This document shows positions 13,101 to 29,700 of a DNA stretch of 64,000 bases, piece by piece (positions within the stretch are counted from its first letter, which is position 1; every line of letters begins with the position of its first letter). The translations under genes were made by a program, and so were the position numbers. The stretch spans positions 4,898,001 through 4,962,000 of the forward strand of contig CM082576.2 of assembly GCA_040954595.2 (NCBI GenBank), read 5' to 3'. The notes below the pieces were generated by a model, which worked only from the letters and a program-made list of their open reading frames with translations, did no database searches and was not told the origin of the DNA. The stretch is from Balanoglossus misakiensis. Taxonomy: Eukaryota > Hemichordata.

Positions 13101-13551
13101 TAGACTACTGCAAAGTTTACTTTTTTAATTGCCATTTGTGAAATGTAAAGTGAAAGATTGTATATTTTTTTGAGTTGGTAAAAAAAAATTTGATATGTGT
13201 TTTTCCAGCGGGAAGTGAACTTAGTTACACAGTGTTTTCCCAAATGTTGGCATGCTGGTCGGTTAGCAGCGTTGATTGTCGACTAGAAGGAATCTTCTCG
13301 ATGACAAAAACCCACCTACAAGTTGTAAAGTAATGAGCTATTCTAGATGAGAGGTGGGCAGCTTATGGTTGGTTTGGTCCCTCTGGAGGGCAGTTCTAGT
13401 TCTGTTTTTAAGACTTCGTTTTATTTCTTCTCTTCATGAAAGACTTGTTTTGATTCCATCCTGTCATTTACAGAAAGCCTATCTCATATTATAGAGCATA
13501 TATTTTTCCCTCATGTTCTGTATAGCTTATATTCTGAAGTAGCTCAATAAA
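10191..13551 (+). other. Probable long MEN1 3' untranslated region
   Basis: There is no coding exon here. Several reading frames are open for 70-118 codons but resemble no family and are AT-rich. The stretch holds a perfect 12-base CRE-type palindrome AATGACGTCATT (10308-10319), a TTGGCAAC-A-GTTGCCAA inverted repeat (10269-10285), an 11-base inverted pair GGCATAGCAAC/GTTGCTATGCC (10320-10330 and 10470-10480), and a T18 run at 12466-12483. AATAAA hexamers occur near 12716 and at 13546. Assignment to the MEN1 transcript is inferred from orientation. Confidence 0.4.
13546..13551 (+). terminator. Candidate polyadenylation signal AATAAA, distal end of MEN1 transcript
   Basis: AATAAA in AGCTCAATAAAAATTATC is followed by a T-rich stretch about 20-40 bases downstream. 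It would give a 3' UTR of about 3.5 kb. An earlier AATAAA at 12716-12721 could serve a shorter form. Confidence 0.35.
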
Positions 13552-15939
13552 AATTATCTCGATTGCAACAGATTTTGTCATTTTCACCCTTTTAGGAGGC
13601 TGTGTCCTACTCGTGCTAAGGTGTGTGCACAATAGAAAGCGAGATAAAATCATGAAACAAACTTGGTTTGTTTTGCAAAAAAGAAATATTTATTGATTTT
13701 CAAAAAAATGTGATATGCAAAAATGTGGCATCTCATTGCTATGTACACATTTGATTTGAGGCCTGATAACCTCTTTACCTTTTTTTGGCTTTTCTGTGAC
13801 ACCAAAAGTATTCCTTGTAATTCTCTGACTATAGTAGATTGGGAATGTGATGAGTAAATCTAAAATTGATCACGTATAGAAGCAATGAAAGCTGTGCAGT
13901 GTCTGTGTGAAATCCTAACTACTGTGTCTTATCCAAAGTGTAACCTTGCTCAGTGATTGAAGCCATTTCTGGTTTCGTTCCTTTTCATCTACGTTGTACA
14001 GAAAAGTTGGCACATTTTCTCAAGATAACTCTGATTTAATTGGTTGCGCTTAGCAAACTTCAATGACGAAAAATGTCTCGGTCAGCCAATCAGTCTGCTT
14101 CCTGTGATATTCTGAATCTGAACATAGACCCAAGCAAACGCATTGCATTTACAATTAACCCCTTTTGGCCTGATGCTGATGAAATAAAAAGGCAAAGTTT
14201 CAGATGTGTTCTCAGGAAGTCATAAAGTAAGCATCAATACAACTTGTACACAAGGAGGAACATGACAATGATTTTGACCAAATGAGTAGAAATATAGTGT
14301 TGGTTGATTGGATGCTGTGTCCATAACAAACATCTGCTGGTTAACCAATCAGAGGTTACAAATAGAGTGAACATTGGTGCTGGTGAATTAAAAGAAAGAA
14401 AACAACTCCGGGACTACATTAATATACATGCACTGAAAACTAGAAGTGATAACTATATTGGTATCAGGACGGGCACCCCCTGGACATCCACTACCCGATC
14501 CTTGACATTTCCTGCAAGCTTTGGGCTGGGGGTGAGCTAATTCCAGGGGGTAACTGTCCTAGAACCATCTATACATCTATTATATACATTCACACTGATT
14601 ATCATGCTGTCTCTTGTAAGTTTTGACATTCATTGATATTTTCTCAAAACATAAAAAATTCCTCATCAACATTGTCAACATGAAATGGTTGCGTCTCTCA
14701 AAATAAAATATTTTATGTATCTAAAATACAGATCCTTTGTAAATTGATTGTTCATCGTGGCTAAAGTACTATACAATAAAATGCAAATAAGAGGATCCAA
14801 ATTGCCATCAAATTAGACCAAAACCCAATTTCCGACTCAACGGATTTACACAATTTGAGGAGTTACCATCCAACAAAAAAAATTCATAAATTTTCACCAT
14901 TCCACTTCTTGATACTATTTTCATGAATTTTTAAATCTCTATGATACCATTTTATCAAACATTGCATTCACATACGGATTGGTAGGGGTCTGAATTGTTT
15001 CAGAATAAATTAACAAAAAGTCAAATTCCAGTCTGAAAATACTGAATGCGAAAGTTTCCAGGTTAACTGTACAATCTAACATGATATGAATACAAGATAA
15101 AGACAGAATTATTTAAAAATCAGAAAATTTACACAAATTCTCCACTGATCTTTCCTAGCTATCCTTAAAAATAAGCCAATTTTAAAAATATGCATGGTAA
15201 TTTTTGTACATTCTTTGGTACAGCATCTAACATTTTTCTGGGAGGGGGGTATACATACCTTTGACATATAAATGTTATTTACACTGAAACTGACCAAAAC
15301 ATTTGTACATTATATTCTTTCAAATTTCAGATTATTTATTCACACTTCGTTTTTTAATTAAGATAATTAAGAACCAATTGTACATAAAAACTTCAGGGAA
15401 TGATTCTCATAACTGATCAAAAATTGGACGGCAACATATTTACATACTCTGGGTTTGATATCAGCCTTCCTGATTGTCGAGAAAGATGTTTTGGTTAAAT
15501 GTTTATTCCAGTTGATGAAAAAATTCATTTTAGGTTTATTTCCGTCATGATTGAAAAAATATACATGTACTCTGATTCAATGTTTTCCTCATGATTTCAT
15601 ACTTTTTTTCTGATCAACAAGTTCTTCTAATGATTAAACTGTTTATTAACATACATCCAAGTCTCTATATAAAAATAGCATTTCTGAGAATATATTCGCT
15701 CCAATTACAGTCATACATAGAAACTTTGTATAATACTATTGTACACGAGTCACTATAGCTGTGAGATTTTTTAACACTGGTGAGCTCTATTCATCACGGC
15801 TTATGTAAAATACCGCCACTTTCTCTTTGCATAACTTTCCCATTCAAGCATGTCTAACTAGAAATTCAGTGAGTTTCTGGCCTATGTTGATGTGAGACCA
15901 ATAAGTTCGATATATGCCCAGATATTTAATATTTAATAT
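13552..15939. other. Tail-to-tail spacer between MEN1 and ANKEF1
   Basis: This is AT-rich DNA with no recognisable exon. The part nearest ANKEF1 probably contains that gene's 3' UTR: minus-strand AATAAA hexamers occur at 15647-15642, 15540-15535, 15507-15502 and 15340-15335. An imperfect inverted repeat lies at 14466-14560. Nothing else is identified. Confidence 0.5.
14466..14560. repeat. Imperfect 19-base inverted repeat (small fold-back)
   Basis: The left arm at 14466-14484 (AGGACGGGCACCCCCTGGA) and the right arm at 14542-14560 are reverse complements at most positions, including an uninterrupted ACCCCCTGGA/TCCAGGGGGT core. The arms are about 57 bases apart. No target-site duplication is evident. 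It may be a fragment of a miniature inverted-repeat element or a local hairpin. Confidence 0.35.
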
Positions 15940-21670
<5,731 letters not shown>

Positions 21671-22916
21671 GATTGTATGGCAGCAGTAAAAAACCTATGT
21701 CCACTGAACAGAATTATGTTAGGCTGAGAATTCTCCAACCACCTGTTTGATTGCAGTCGGCCGATTCCCGATTTTGAAGAACGATTTCAGTCCCGCCACT
21801 ACTAACCTGTGTAATATCTCCTTCTCAGGAATAATGCTCAGTACGGTGAGATATAATGACGGTCTAAGTAGATGTCTGTCTTTGATAGGACCCGAAGCTC
21901 TCACACGAGTTGACTCTACCGACACAACAGATGAACTCACTAACGCGCAAAACTAGCAATTTCCTTCGCCCATTTTACGGCCGGTAATTTCGTTTGTAAC
22001 CGCTTCCCCTTCATAAATGAAGTCCCGCATCAGATCGAATGAAAAACATCACAGAAGGTGGAAATCACTGGAAAATTTCCAGCGTTACTCCCTGTCGAAC
22101 GTGATGGGCTCCCGGGAAGCAATACATGAACCCGGTCTGGGCGCACTGTTACTATGGTGGCGTACACGATACACTCATTTGCCTATCAATGCACCGCGGT
22201 TCGGTCAATTATTTACTAACCAACACAACACGGTGCAGACAACGGGGACAAGCTGATCTACCCATGTGTGACGCCCTCAACACACCTTTATAAGCAATGT
22301 TTCGTTTACCTTGACCCTCTGAAGTTTTCGTAAACAAATAAACACCAACTTTGAAAAAGTAGAAATTCTGAAGAAAGGCAGTATGTTTATGTTTATTCAC
22401 GACAGAATTGAAAATCACCCAAAAGTCATAGGATGTGATTGAAATGGCAAACACACAACAATAATCATTCAAGTAACTTATATCAAAACAAAGTTCAACG
22501 CCCCTGAACCCACTACAATTAGATTCTTTTCATTTTTCCTGAACCCAGTTCAATGCATGAAACCTGTTAAAGAGTGATACAGGGAGACATCCTGAACTGG
22601 AAGTAACTTTTTATAGACTGACGCAAACTTAAGTTTGGGAACGACCATACTTTAAAAATTCCAAAAGATGTCATAGGCTTTTTTCCTGACAACCTACCGG
22701 TACATTGCATTAATCTTAACCATTATTCTATCATATCCATGAATACAATGCTATGGCAGATGGATGCATTCTCTGATTCAAAGCAGGAGCCTAACAACCA
22801 ATACTTATCAACAGTGGAAGATGTGTGAATCGCCTATGTCTAGTCTATGGCATATCCACTCACATTCACCTCAATGACAAATACACTCAAGATGGGAAAT
22901 TAAAGTGTAACTTTAC
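21671..22916. other. Spacer between ANKEF1 start and COX7A 3' end
   Basis: This stretch contains the presumed ANKEF1 promoter and 5' UTR, just above 21670, and the end of the COX7A 3' UTR. I see no further exon and no TATA box or strong promoter motif. Open frames here are short and unlike any known family. Confidence 0.45.
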
Positions 22917-22922
22917 TTTATT
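22917..22922 (-). terminator. Polyadenylation signal AATAAA for COX7A
   Basis: AATAAA on the minus strand lies about 240 bases after the COX7A stop codon. It gives a 3' UTR of ordinary length for a small mitochondrial protein gene. Confidence 0.5.
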
Positions 22923-23158
22923 ACACAAAATCAAATCACAAACCAGTGTCGTTGTTTTCCATTTTTACACACACAAGATCATCATGTGAATGACACAGGA
23001 ATTACATCCCAGCACTCCTACAAAAACTGTTAATGTGATAAATACAGATGATCATTTGAGCAAAACCAGGGTACATGGACACAAAATAGTCAGATTAAAG
23101 TCAGATGGCATAAAACTCTACAAATATGCAAATTCCAGAACACACCACCACAATATTG

Positions 23159-24846
23159 CTATTCTTTCTTGGGCTGCGGGAATGACGCCTTGACTAACTC
23201 GTATAGGGTCCAGATGGTGCCGCCAACAACCAGCGTCATTGTGGTTCGGTAGAGAAACTGATCCATCATTCCTCCTTTCAGATGAATTGGTACATTGTTC
23301 TCCTCCTAGAAGGGTACACATAAAGAACATGGTATAATTAAAGCCCCAGTATTTCTCGTGTGCATCCATTTTTCATCATCGAAAAAAGCCCGTTTTTCCA
23401 GTACATCCATCATGGAATACTATATAATGAAGATGTAAGAAAGGTTTGGGCAATTGTAGCTACATGCAAGCCGAAAATATCGCCCGTAACACTTGAAATG
23501 ATGCGCGGGTTTGTTTACAACGGAAATGTTGTACATGTCGATCAGCAGCGTGCCACTTTGACATTTTGATGGTCAGACCATTTTCGGATTTGATCTGGTT
23601 CCATCGACTGATTTCTCCCATAAAGTTATCTTCCCAAAATTTCGCCGAATTAGTGCGCATTTCTTCGCTGAGTCGCTTGATTTGGGGCGACCAAACCTCT
23701 TCCGCATAGATTCACATTTGAGTGCGCATGCGCACTAGTCACGTGTGTCAACATTAGCCTGACTCACGTGACTTTCTGTCCGGACAGAAAGTCATTCTTC
23801 ACTCGTTATATTGTAAATTGTATGAGTTTATCAGCAGAGCTGGGGATGATGACTGTTCGATTCAGTATCAATTATCATCTACTTTTAGAAATTATAGATG
23901 CCGTTTCAAACAAAATTTTGCCCCTACGAGAAATACTGTGGCTTTAATGGTATATTGTAACATTTTCGACTTAATATAATCCAACAAACTGTGCCTATAA
24001 AGCGTGGCGTTGTCCCTGTAGTGTACTTGGCAATGCCCTGACTTACCTGGAATACTTTCTGATTTTCATACACACGGTTTTTCAAGTTATTCCTAGAAGT
24101 TGTGGACAGGTTCATCCTCGCCCTCGGCACTAGACTCCTTACAGCCTGAAATAAATGACATCAACATCAGCTTTTGATAGCACAATGATTCAAAAGGACT
24201 TTATGAAAAAGGCAGGGGAAGTGTACCTTGCTAGTTGTACATTTGTACATCTGACTTTATTGTGTCCAAAAGTTTGGGTTGCATAGTGGTCAGTACAGTG
24301 TGACCACGGTCACTCCTCATCCTGATGATCCTCATCCTGATTTTCAGGTCATCCGAGGTCATCGACATCATTAGTTTCCGAGTTGTCGCTCACAAAACTT
24401 TTCACGGTTTCGACATTTTGCTGTTGCTTTCACTCCAACTTCTTGATGAATCGAATCCTTGGGCTCAAAAAATACTAACATCCATAGAAAAACGTAAACG
24501 TATTCCGGAAGTGAAATATCACGGCGTGTTGTAAGCCATCGCCGGCCGGCGTACAGAACCACAACCGCAGAGAGATGAAAATTACTCAGATAATTTAGTT
24601 ACATTCACAGCCCCTTTATAAGAGACTTATTCATTAACTACACATAATTCTGATATTGGAAAATTCTAAAACGTCAACGGTTATACATTTTGCGAACAAA
24701 CCTTGGAAGTCGTGTTGGTGATCACGTCTCAGTCAAAGTTTGACCTTATTTTGTTACGACCTCAACCAACCTTTCACTGGACACGATCTCAGTGAAGTAG
24801 CCTCCTCAGAAAAAATCCCGATACTACTCACCAGAATACTTCTCAT
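23159..24846 (-). CDS. COX7A: Cytochrome c oxidase subunit 7A, 3 exons
   Basis: Minus-strand exons are 24846-24832 (only five codons, MRSIL), 24145-24047 and 23305-23159, giving 86 aa. Both introns are in phase 0. The N-terminus is basic and lacks acidic residues (MRSILAVRSLVPRARMNLST), as expected for a mitochondrial presequence. The mature part carries YENQKVFQEENNVPIHLKGG, then one membrane-spanning helix (LYRTTMTLVVGGTIWTLYEL) and a short tail ending PQPKKE. COX7A is a nuclear-encoded single-helix subunit of complex IV in the inner mitochondrial membrane. The next gene upstream on the same strand is its paralogue SCAF1/COX7A2L. The lack of the long SCAF1-type N-terminus marks this copy as the ordinary subunit. 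Vertebrate 7A1/7A2 subtypes cannot be distinguished here. Confidence 0.92.
23722..23737. promoter_or_regulatory. Palindromic NRF1-type site in COX7A intron 2
   Basis: AGTGCGCATGCGCACT is a perfect 16-base palindrome. Its TGCGCATGCGCA core fits the nuclear respiratory factor 1 consensus YGCGCAYGCGCR at every position. NRF1 controls many nuclear OXPHOS genes in vertebrates. CACGTG E-boxes follow at 23741-23746 and 23765-23770. The location inside intron 2 suggests an internal enhancer or alternative promoter. Confidence 0.5.
23769..23794. repeat. Perfect 26-base palindrome without spacer in COX7A intron 2
   Basis: TGACTTTCTGTCC is followed directly by its exact reverse complement. It overlaps the end of a CACGTGAC E-box and sits 32 bases from the NRF1-type palindrome. 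A palindrome this long is unlikely by chance in 64 kb. It could be a dimeric protein-binding site or a cruciform-forming sequence. Confidence 0.7.
24505..24513. promoter_or_regulatory. ETS/GABP consensus in COX7A intron 1
   Basis: CCGGAAGTG is the full ETS/GABPA (NRF-2) core, a regular feature of cytochrome oxidase gene promoters in vertebrates. It lies in intron 1, 319 bases downstream of the first coding exon in gene orientation. Confidence 0.4.
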
Positions 24847-24943
24847 GGTGAAGCCTTGTATTATATTCAAACTGTCTAGTTACCAATCTCACAACCTGCC
24901 GGTCGACAATCGTGCGAAACTACAAAACAAAAATGGCGAATAA

Positions 24944-24955
24944 TTCCCAGCATGC
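24944..24955. promoter_or_regulatory. ZNF143/THAP11-like motif in the COX7A promoter
   Basis: TTCCCAGCATGC is the core of the ZNF143/THAP11 element (ACTACANTTCCCAGCATGC). It lies about 100 bases upstream of the COX7A start codon, on the strand opposite the gene. The same CCCAGCATGC core recurs upstream of the SCAF1 paralogue at 26427-26436. Confidence 0.45.
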
Positions 24956-25142
24956 ACTTCCAGCAAGTGGATTGTACTTTCAACACAGAGGGCGCTCGCA
25001 ATCACAAGCAATGTATCTAGCATAGCAGTGACCACAGCAGTGACTTGAATCTTGACAAAGAACCACACACAAGCTGGTGACTAGATGACAAAAACATACA
25101 ACTATATACACTGATAAATACTTCATCTGGCACCATGTAAAA

Positions 25143-25148
25143 TTTATT
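25143..25148 (-). terminator. Polyadenylation signal AATAAA for COX7A2L/SCAF1
   Basis: A minus-strand AATAAA lies about 170 bases beyond the SCAF1 stop codon. It is the first hexamer downstream and fits a short 3' UTR ending before the COX7A promoter. Confidence 0.5.
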
Positions 25149-25314
25149 TAAAAATACAGCATAAATTACATTGGAGGGGTCAGTCATTGAAATTCAAACA
25201 TCTACATACAGCGTAAATCTACAAGTACCATTCAGTTGCTGTTTGAACTACAAGAAAACACAAACTGTAAACATGTGTACACTTCAACTGTTGCAAAATA
25301 CATGTAATCACCAG

Positions 25315-26352
25315 CTACTGGTTTTTCTTAGGCATTGATGCCTTGTACAGTTCATAGAAAGTCCATATGGTGCCACCTGCACAGAGTGACATTGTCAGTG
25401 TGAAGAGAAATCTATCCCATCTTCCCCCTTTCAGGTGTATTGGAATTCCACTGTCTCTCTGAAACAAATAAAACATATAAAGACTTGAAAGAGATCAAAG
25501 ATATATACACAGAAACTTGAAGTTACAAATTAATTACAGGTAAACACACATTAAACTGCCTCAAATACTGCGTGCAAGACGATGAAGCAAATGATGCTAC
25601 ACAACATGTGTAAACGTTTGTATGTTGGTGTGATATGGTATGAACAAAATAAATCTTTCTGCCCACTTGCTGCTATGTACACAAAATGTTCATATTATTG
25701 TAGAGAACTCGTATACAGCTCCTACCTGGAAAAGTACTTGATTTCTATAAACTTGGTTGCGAACTCCAAAGAGTCCATCTCCTCCCATGACACTGAGAGT
25801 TGGAGCTTGCTTTGGAGGCTGTGCCCAAACTATTGGAGGCTTCTCTTTCACTGCTGCCTTTAAACCCTGAAAAAACAAAAGTTGTTTAAAGAGACATATG
25901 TGATGCACAGCTCATACGGCAAAATGCCTGAAACATGCAAACTTGCAAAGTAAGTGTTTCCAAATGTATTTGGATTGACCCCACCGACTTGACACTAATG
26001 ATGGTTGCTGATAGACAGACGCACTCTGCTGATAGACCAATCCATAAAATACCCCCCGGACAAACAAGGCGGAGGGGGAATAATTAGGGGAAGTGACTTC
26101 ACCAACACTGGTTTGAGATGACCTTACACACGCACTGCAGATCAGCTGCGTCTCCACAGCAATCGAAACGTCGCAGAGAGCGAGTGATGACATTGGTCAC
26201 GTACGTTACCGGCGCTGACGTTGACCACGTACATAATCGTTCTAGTCACTTCCGTGGACTGTACGAACCTATTTACTTACCTCGGGTCTATAGGCAAGTT
26301 GTGGACTTGCCTGAGCAAGTTTCCCAGTAAGACTGTTGTATTTATAAGACAT
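25315..26352 (-). CDS. COX7A2L: COX7A2L / SCAF1 (COX7RP) respiratory supercomplex factor homologue, 3 exons
   Basis: Minus-strand exons are 26352-26281, 25866-25726 and 25458-25315, giving 118 aa (human about 114). Both introns are in phase 0. The N-terminus MSYKYNSLTGKLAQA matches the vertebrate COX7A2L start (MYYKFSGFTQKLAGA type). It continues into GLKAAVKEKPPIVWAQPPK, which corresponds to GLKPVVSTEAPPIIFATPTK. The COX7A-like end follows: GIPIHLKGG, a membrane helix (LFTLTMSLCAGGTIWTFYEL) and YKASMPKKNQ. In mammals this protein bridges complex III, through its N-terminal half, and complex IV, through its COX7A-like half. It replaces COX7A in supercomplexed enzyme. The last intron sits at the same residue and phase as in the neighbouring COX7A gene. 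The start codon is divergent from CCDC170. Confidence 0.9.
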
Positions 26353-26760
26353 CTTGTCAGAAAACTTCTGAGCCTACCGTACCGGTCAACACGAGCAGAA
26401 AGCCGGAAGCTGCTCTTGCAGTGTATGCATGCTGGGACGTGTCACACGCCCTCTACCATCTATCCATTACGAAACATTTGCATATAACTACTTTGCATAA
26501 GAAACTTATTGAATATGCTAATATTTTGGCCTAGAGTACGGGTACACGTGCTATATTTTATTCATAATATGCTAATATCTACGAAAGCGAGGCAGGGTGT
26601 TGTATTTTCTTGTGTTTATTCCGCGTTGCCCAGGTCGACCACACACTGTACACATTACTACCATAGTACAGTTGCCGTTGCCAGCGACCACTGGATGTTC
26701 TGACAATCTCGAGGCAACTTTTGATATTTTCTCAACACTTTTCAGACTTTGAACTTAAAA
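26353..26760. promoter_or_regulatory. Divergent SCAF1/CCDC170 promoter region
   Basis: Only 408 bases separate the two start codons of these head-to-head genes. The region holds an ETS-type CCGGAAGC (26403-26410) and a GCATGCTGGG (26427-26436), the complement of the ZNF143 core CCCAGCATGC. No TATA box is visible near either start. Bidirectional activity is inferred from layout. Confidence 0.55.
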
Positions 26761-29700
26761 ATGGCATCATACTACAGGGACGAAAAAATTGATTCTCTTC
26801 CTAGGATTTCACAACAACACGGTCTGTTGGATTCCCAATATCGCAGCCCTTTGAGGCGACTCGACGATCCCCTCACACGTCTCGACGTCGGAAGCGAACG
26901 CTGGCTTCACAATCGGTCGGCTCCGCCAGCAACACTACATTCGCCGTCTCCTCCCATCGGTGGTCCACCGTCGCATTCTACCCACAAACTTGTCCACGAG
27001 GTAAGTTTGAAGCATACTGACCTGAACGCCTAGTTGCTAACGCCTGCCCAAATTTCTTTGTGTCACGATTCAATGATTTATTCGTGCATCTGCCATCTCT
27101 GAAGTTTCTTATTTTATTCTCTTCCAGCTTCATGACCAGGTGAATTTTTTCAAGAATGAACTCGAAAAGAAGGATCGTTTGATTGCAGAGCTATCAAGGT
27201 AAACATTTGCGTGTATATTTTACATTAAAAATGACAAGCATTAGCCTACTGTAGAACATCAGAAATTGGGCTATCGAATCTTCATCTTGCCGCATTGGTG
27301 TTTAGATGTATAGCAACCCATCATTGATACACTGACTTGGTCTAACAAAGGATAACGGGACGCATAACGGCAAGTGTCAAAAACTTCTTTGTCGCCCTGA
27401 TAGGTTTATCCCAACAAAGTATTGGCTACATAGTTAACTGTTGTTTCATTTTGTTACAATTTGCTACTATTTGTTTTAATTTTGACATAACAGCACATCA
27501 TTGACATTGTTTAATCACCTAGTGCACATCACACAATCTAGATCTTCATGTGTTTGTTTTCTCTTTGAAATTGTAGTGCCGAGTCACCAAGAGCACGCAG
27601 AAGTTACGATGACACCACTAAAGTAAGTATATGTATATTTATATTGCCCATAATTTGGATAGTTTAGTTTATAATATTTGAAATTTATAGTGACACTGTA
27701 TATATTCTCACCAGTGTGCCAACAACTTTGCATTTTGTCAGATCTAGTTTTGTCCTGTTTCAATTAAATATTCTGAAATTTCAGTTTTGAAAAACATAAG
27801 TGAAATTTCAGTTTTCTACAAAATGGGGGAAATAGGTTGCTCATGTAGGCTTGCCCTATAGTTGTCCTTTAAGGTGAGTTCTTTAAGCAGCCATTCATTC
27901 TGTGTGGTAACCATTGTCCAACCCACGTCCAGGCAGATAATAGCGTTGCTATTTGTATGATGGTGAAAGACCAAATGGCACTGTCGTCATGTGTGCTGCC
28001 CCACCCCCATCTGAATATGTCAGTTCTACCCTGCAATATTTCAGCCGGCCTGTTAATGACTAGGGATCATTATATTTTGGTAACTAACTGCCCTGCTTGC
28101 TTAGCACTTAATTGGCAATTGGCTACTTGGCTCCAGGTTGTTTAGTCATGCCAAAAAGTCATTTGCATATGTGCTACTGGTACAGTGGCAAAGGAATGTT
28201 CCGAACAACAATGATGTTTGGTTTTTATATTGAGATCTGCTTTCCTTGCGGCATTGACTATGTTGTGTAATTAGACTGAAAGCTGACATCAATATTCTTA
28301 TTAAAAGATCTGACCAAAAAGCTATGCGTTTCTTCTTCATCTCAGATTGATAGCTTCTATGAAGCCGAGCTGAGGAGAAGCAAAGATGCCGCGTACAGAC
28401 TTGCAACTGACGCTTCAAGATCTGACTTGGCGGCTTTACAGTTGAGATACGACAGGTTACAGTCAGAGGTGAGTCACAATTATGCACATCTGCATTCGCC
28501 ATTCTTTCTGTGTGAAATCTGATCTTGTAGCTTGGATTCTTAGCTTGCTTGCTTGCCTGCTTTTTCAGAGATTCACAGTTCACCGGTATCCTTGCTGAAA
28601 TCCTCTTGTCTTATCATTTCAAAGTTCTGTAGTTTTAATATCACTGTCCTCATTTTTTGGCACTTATGATTCAAAACTAAATTAAGTTCTCTTTCATTTC
28701 TTTGTTTACGACAGACGAGAGACTTAGAATCACGACTCACGGCCAAAGAGCTTTCTGTTCAAGATTTGAGAACTGAAAATGTGGCATTGAAAGAGAGCGA
28801 GGCCAGCCAGTCAGCACTGATCGCTTCTCTGCGAGATCGCATCCACAAACTTGAGAGTGAAACAGGGTCGTTAGAGACGGTGCAGTCGCGAGGCGAGATC
28901 ACGATTGCCGCCCTTCAGCGGGAGAACAGAGAGCAGCAGAACCGCATAGTAGAGCTGGAATCGCTGGTTCGTGCTTTGCAAACCGAAAGGGAGGAGGCGT
29001 CGCGAAAGGCTATCAGCGCAGAGGCAAAGATCACAGAGCTGAATATGGAAATCTGTAATGCTTTGGGCTTGGACGGTCATTCCATTGGGGCGTACTCCGC
29101 AAAGGTGGGCACTCTATGAAATGCGCTTTCGGAGATCGAGCATCTCCAAAACATTATTCCAACATCCTGGCTCTACAGTAAATAAATAAAATGCTGCTTT
29201 AAAATTTATCACAAACTGTATCACTGCAACTTCTTACACAACCCCTTCACCCTTGGCATTTGTGAATGTGTTAACGTTACAATTTTTTTTAATTCCTCAG
29301 TCAAGAGTACATTTTCACATCAATGCAAAGATACACACATCATTGGATTCACATACCCACACTTACACCTATCTGCATCTTTTCTTACAGGTGAATGAGT
29401 TGGTTCAAGAGAACTTGATTCTCAAAGGCAAACTGACCACCCTGACCGACCACCTTGGTAGTGCTGAGTTGGAATCTAAGGCCAGCCGAGAAACCATCAT
29501 GCGTCTGGTGTCTGAAATATCCCGCGAACAGAAATCAGTCTCATCTACCGTGATGAACATTGAAAGTATGAGAGCGGTAAGTACCAGTTGACCTTTGACC
29601 TGGCACATACTAAAATACATTCAGGAGGGAGAAAATGTAACGAACTCACTATGAATGGTTGCTGAGTCAAACCTTGTTTGTTTATGGAAAGAAAAACCTA

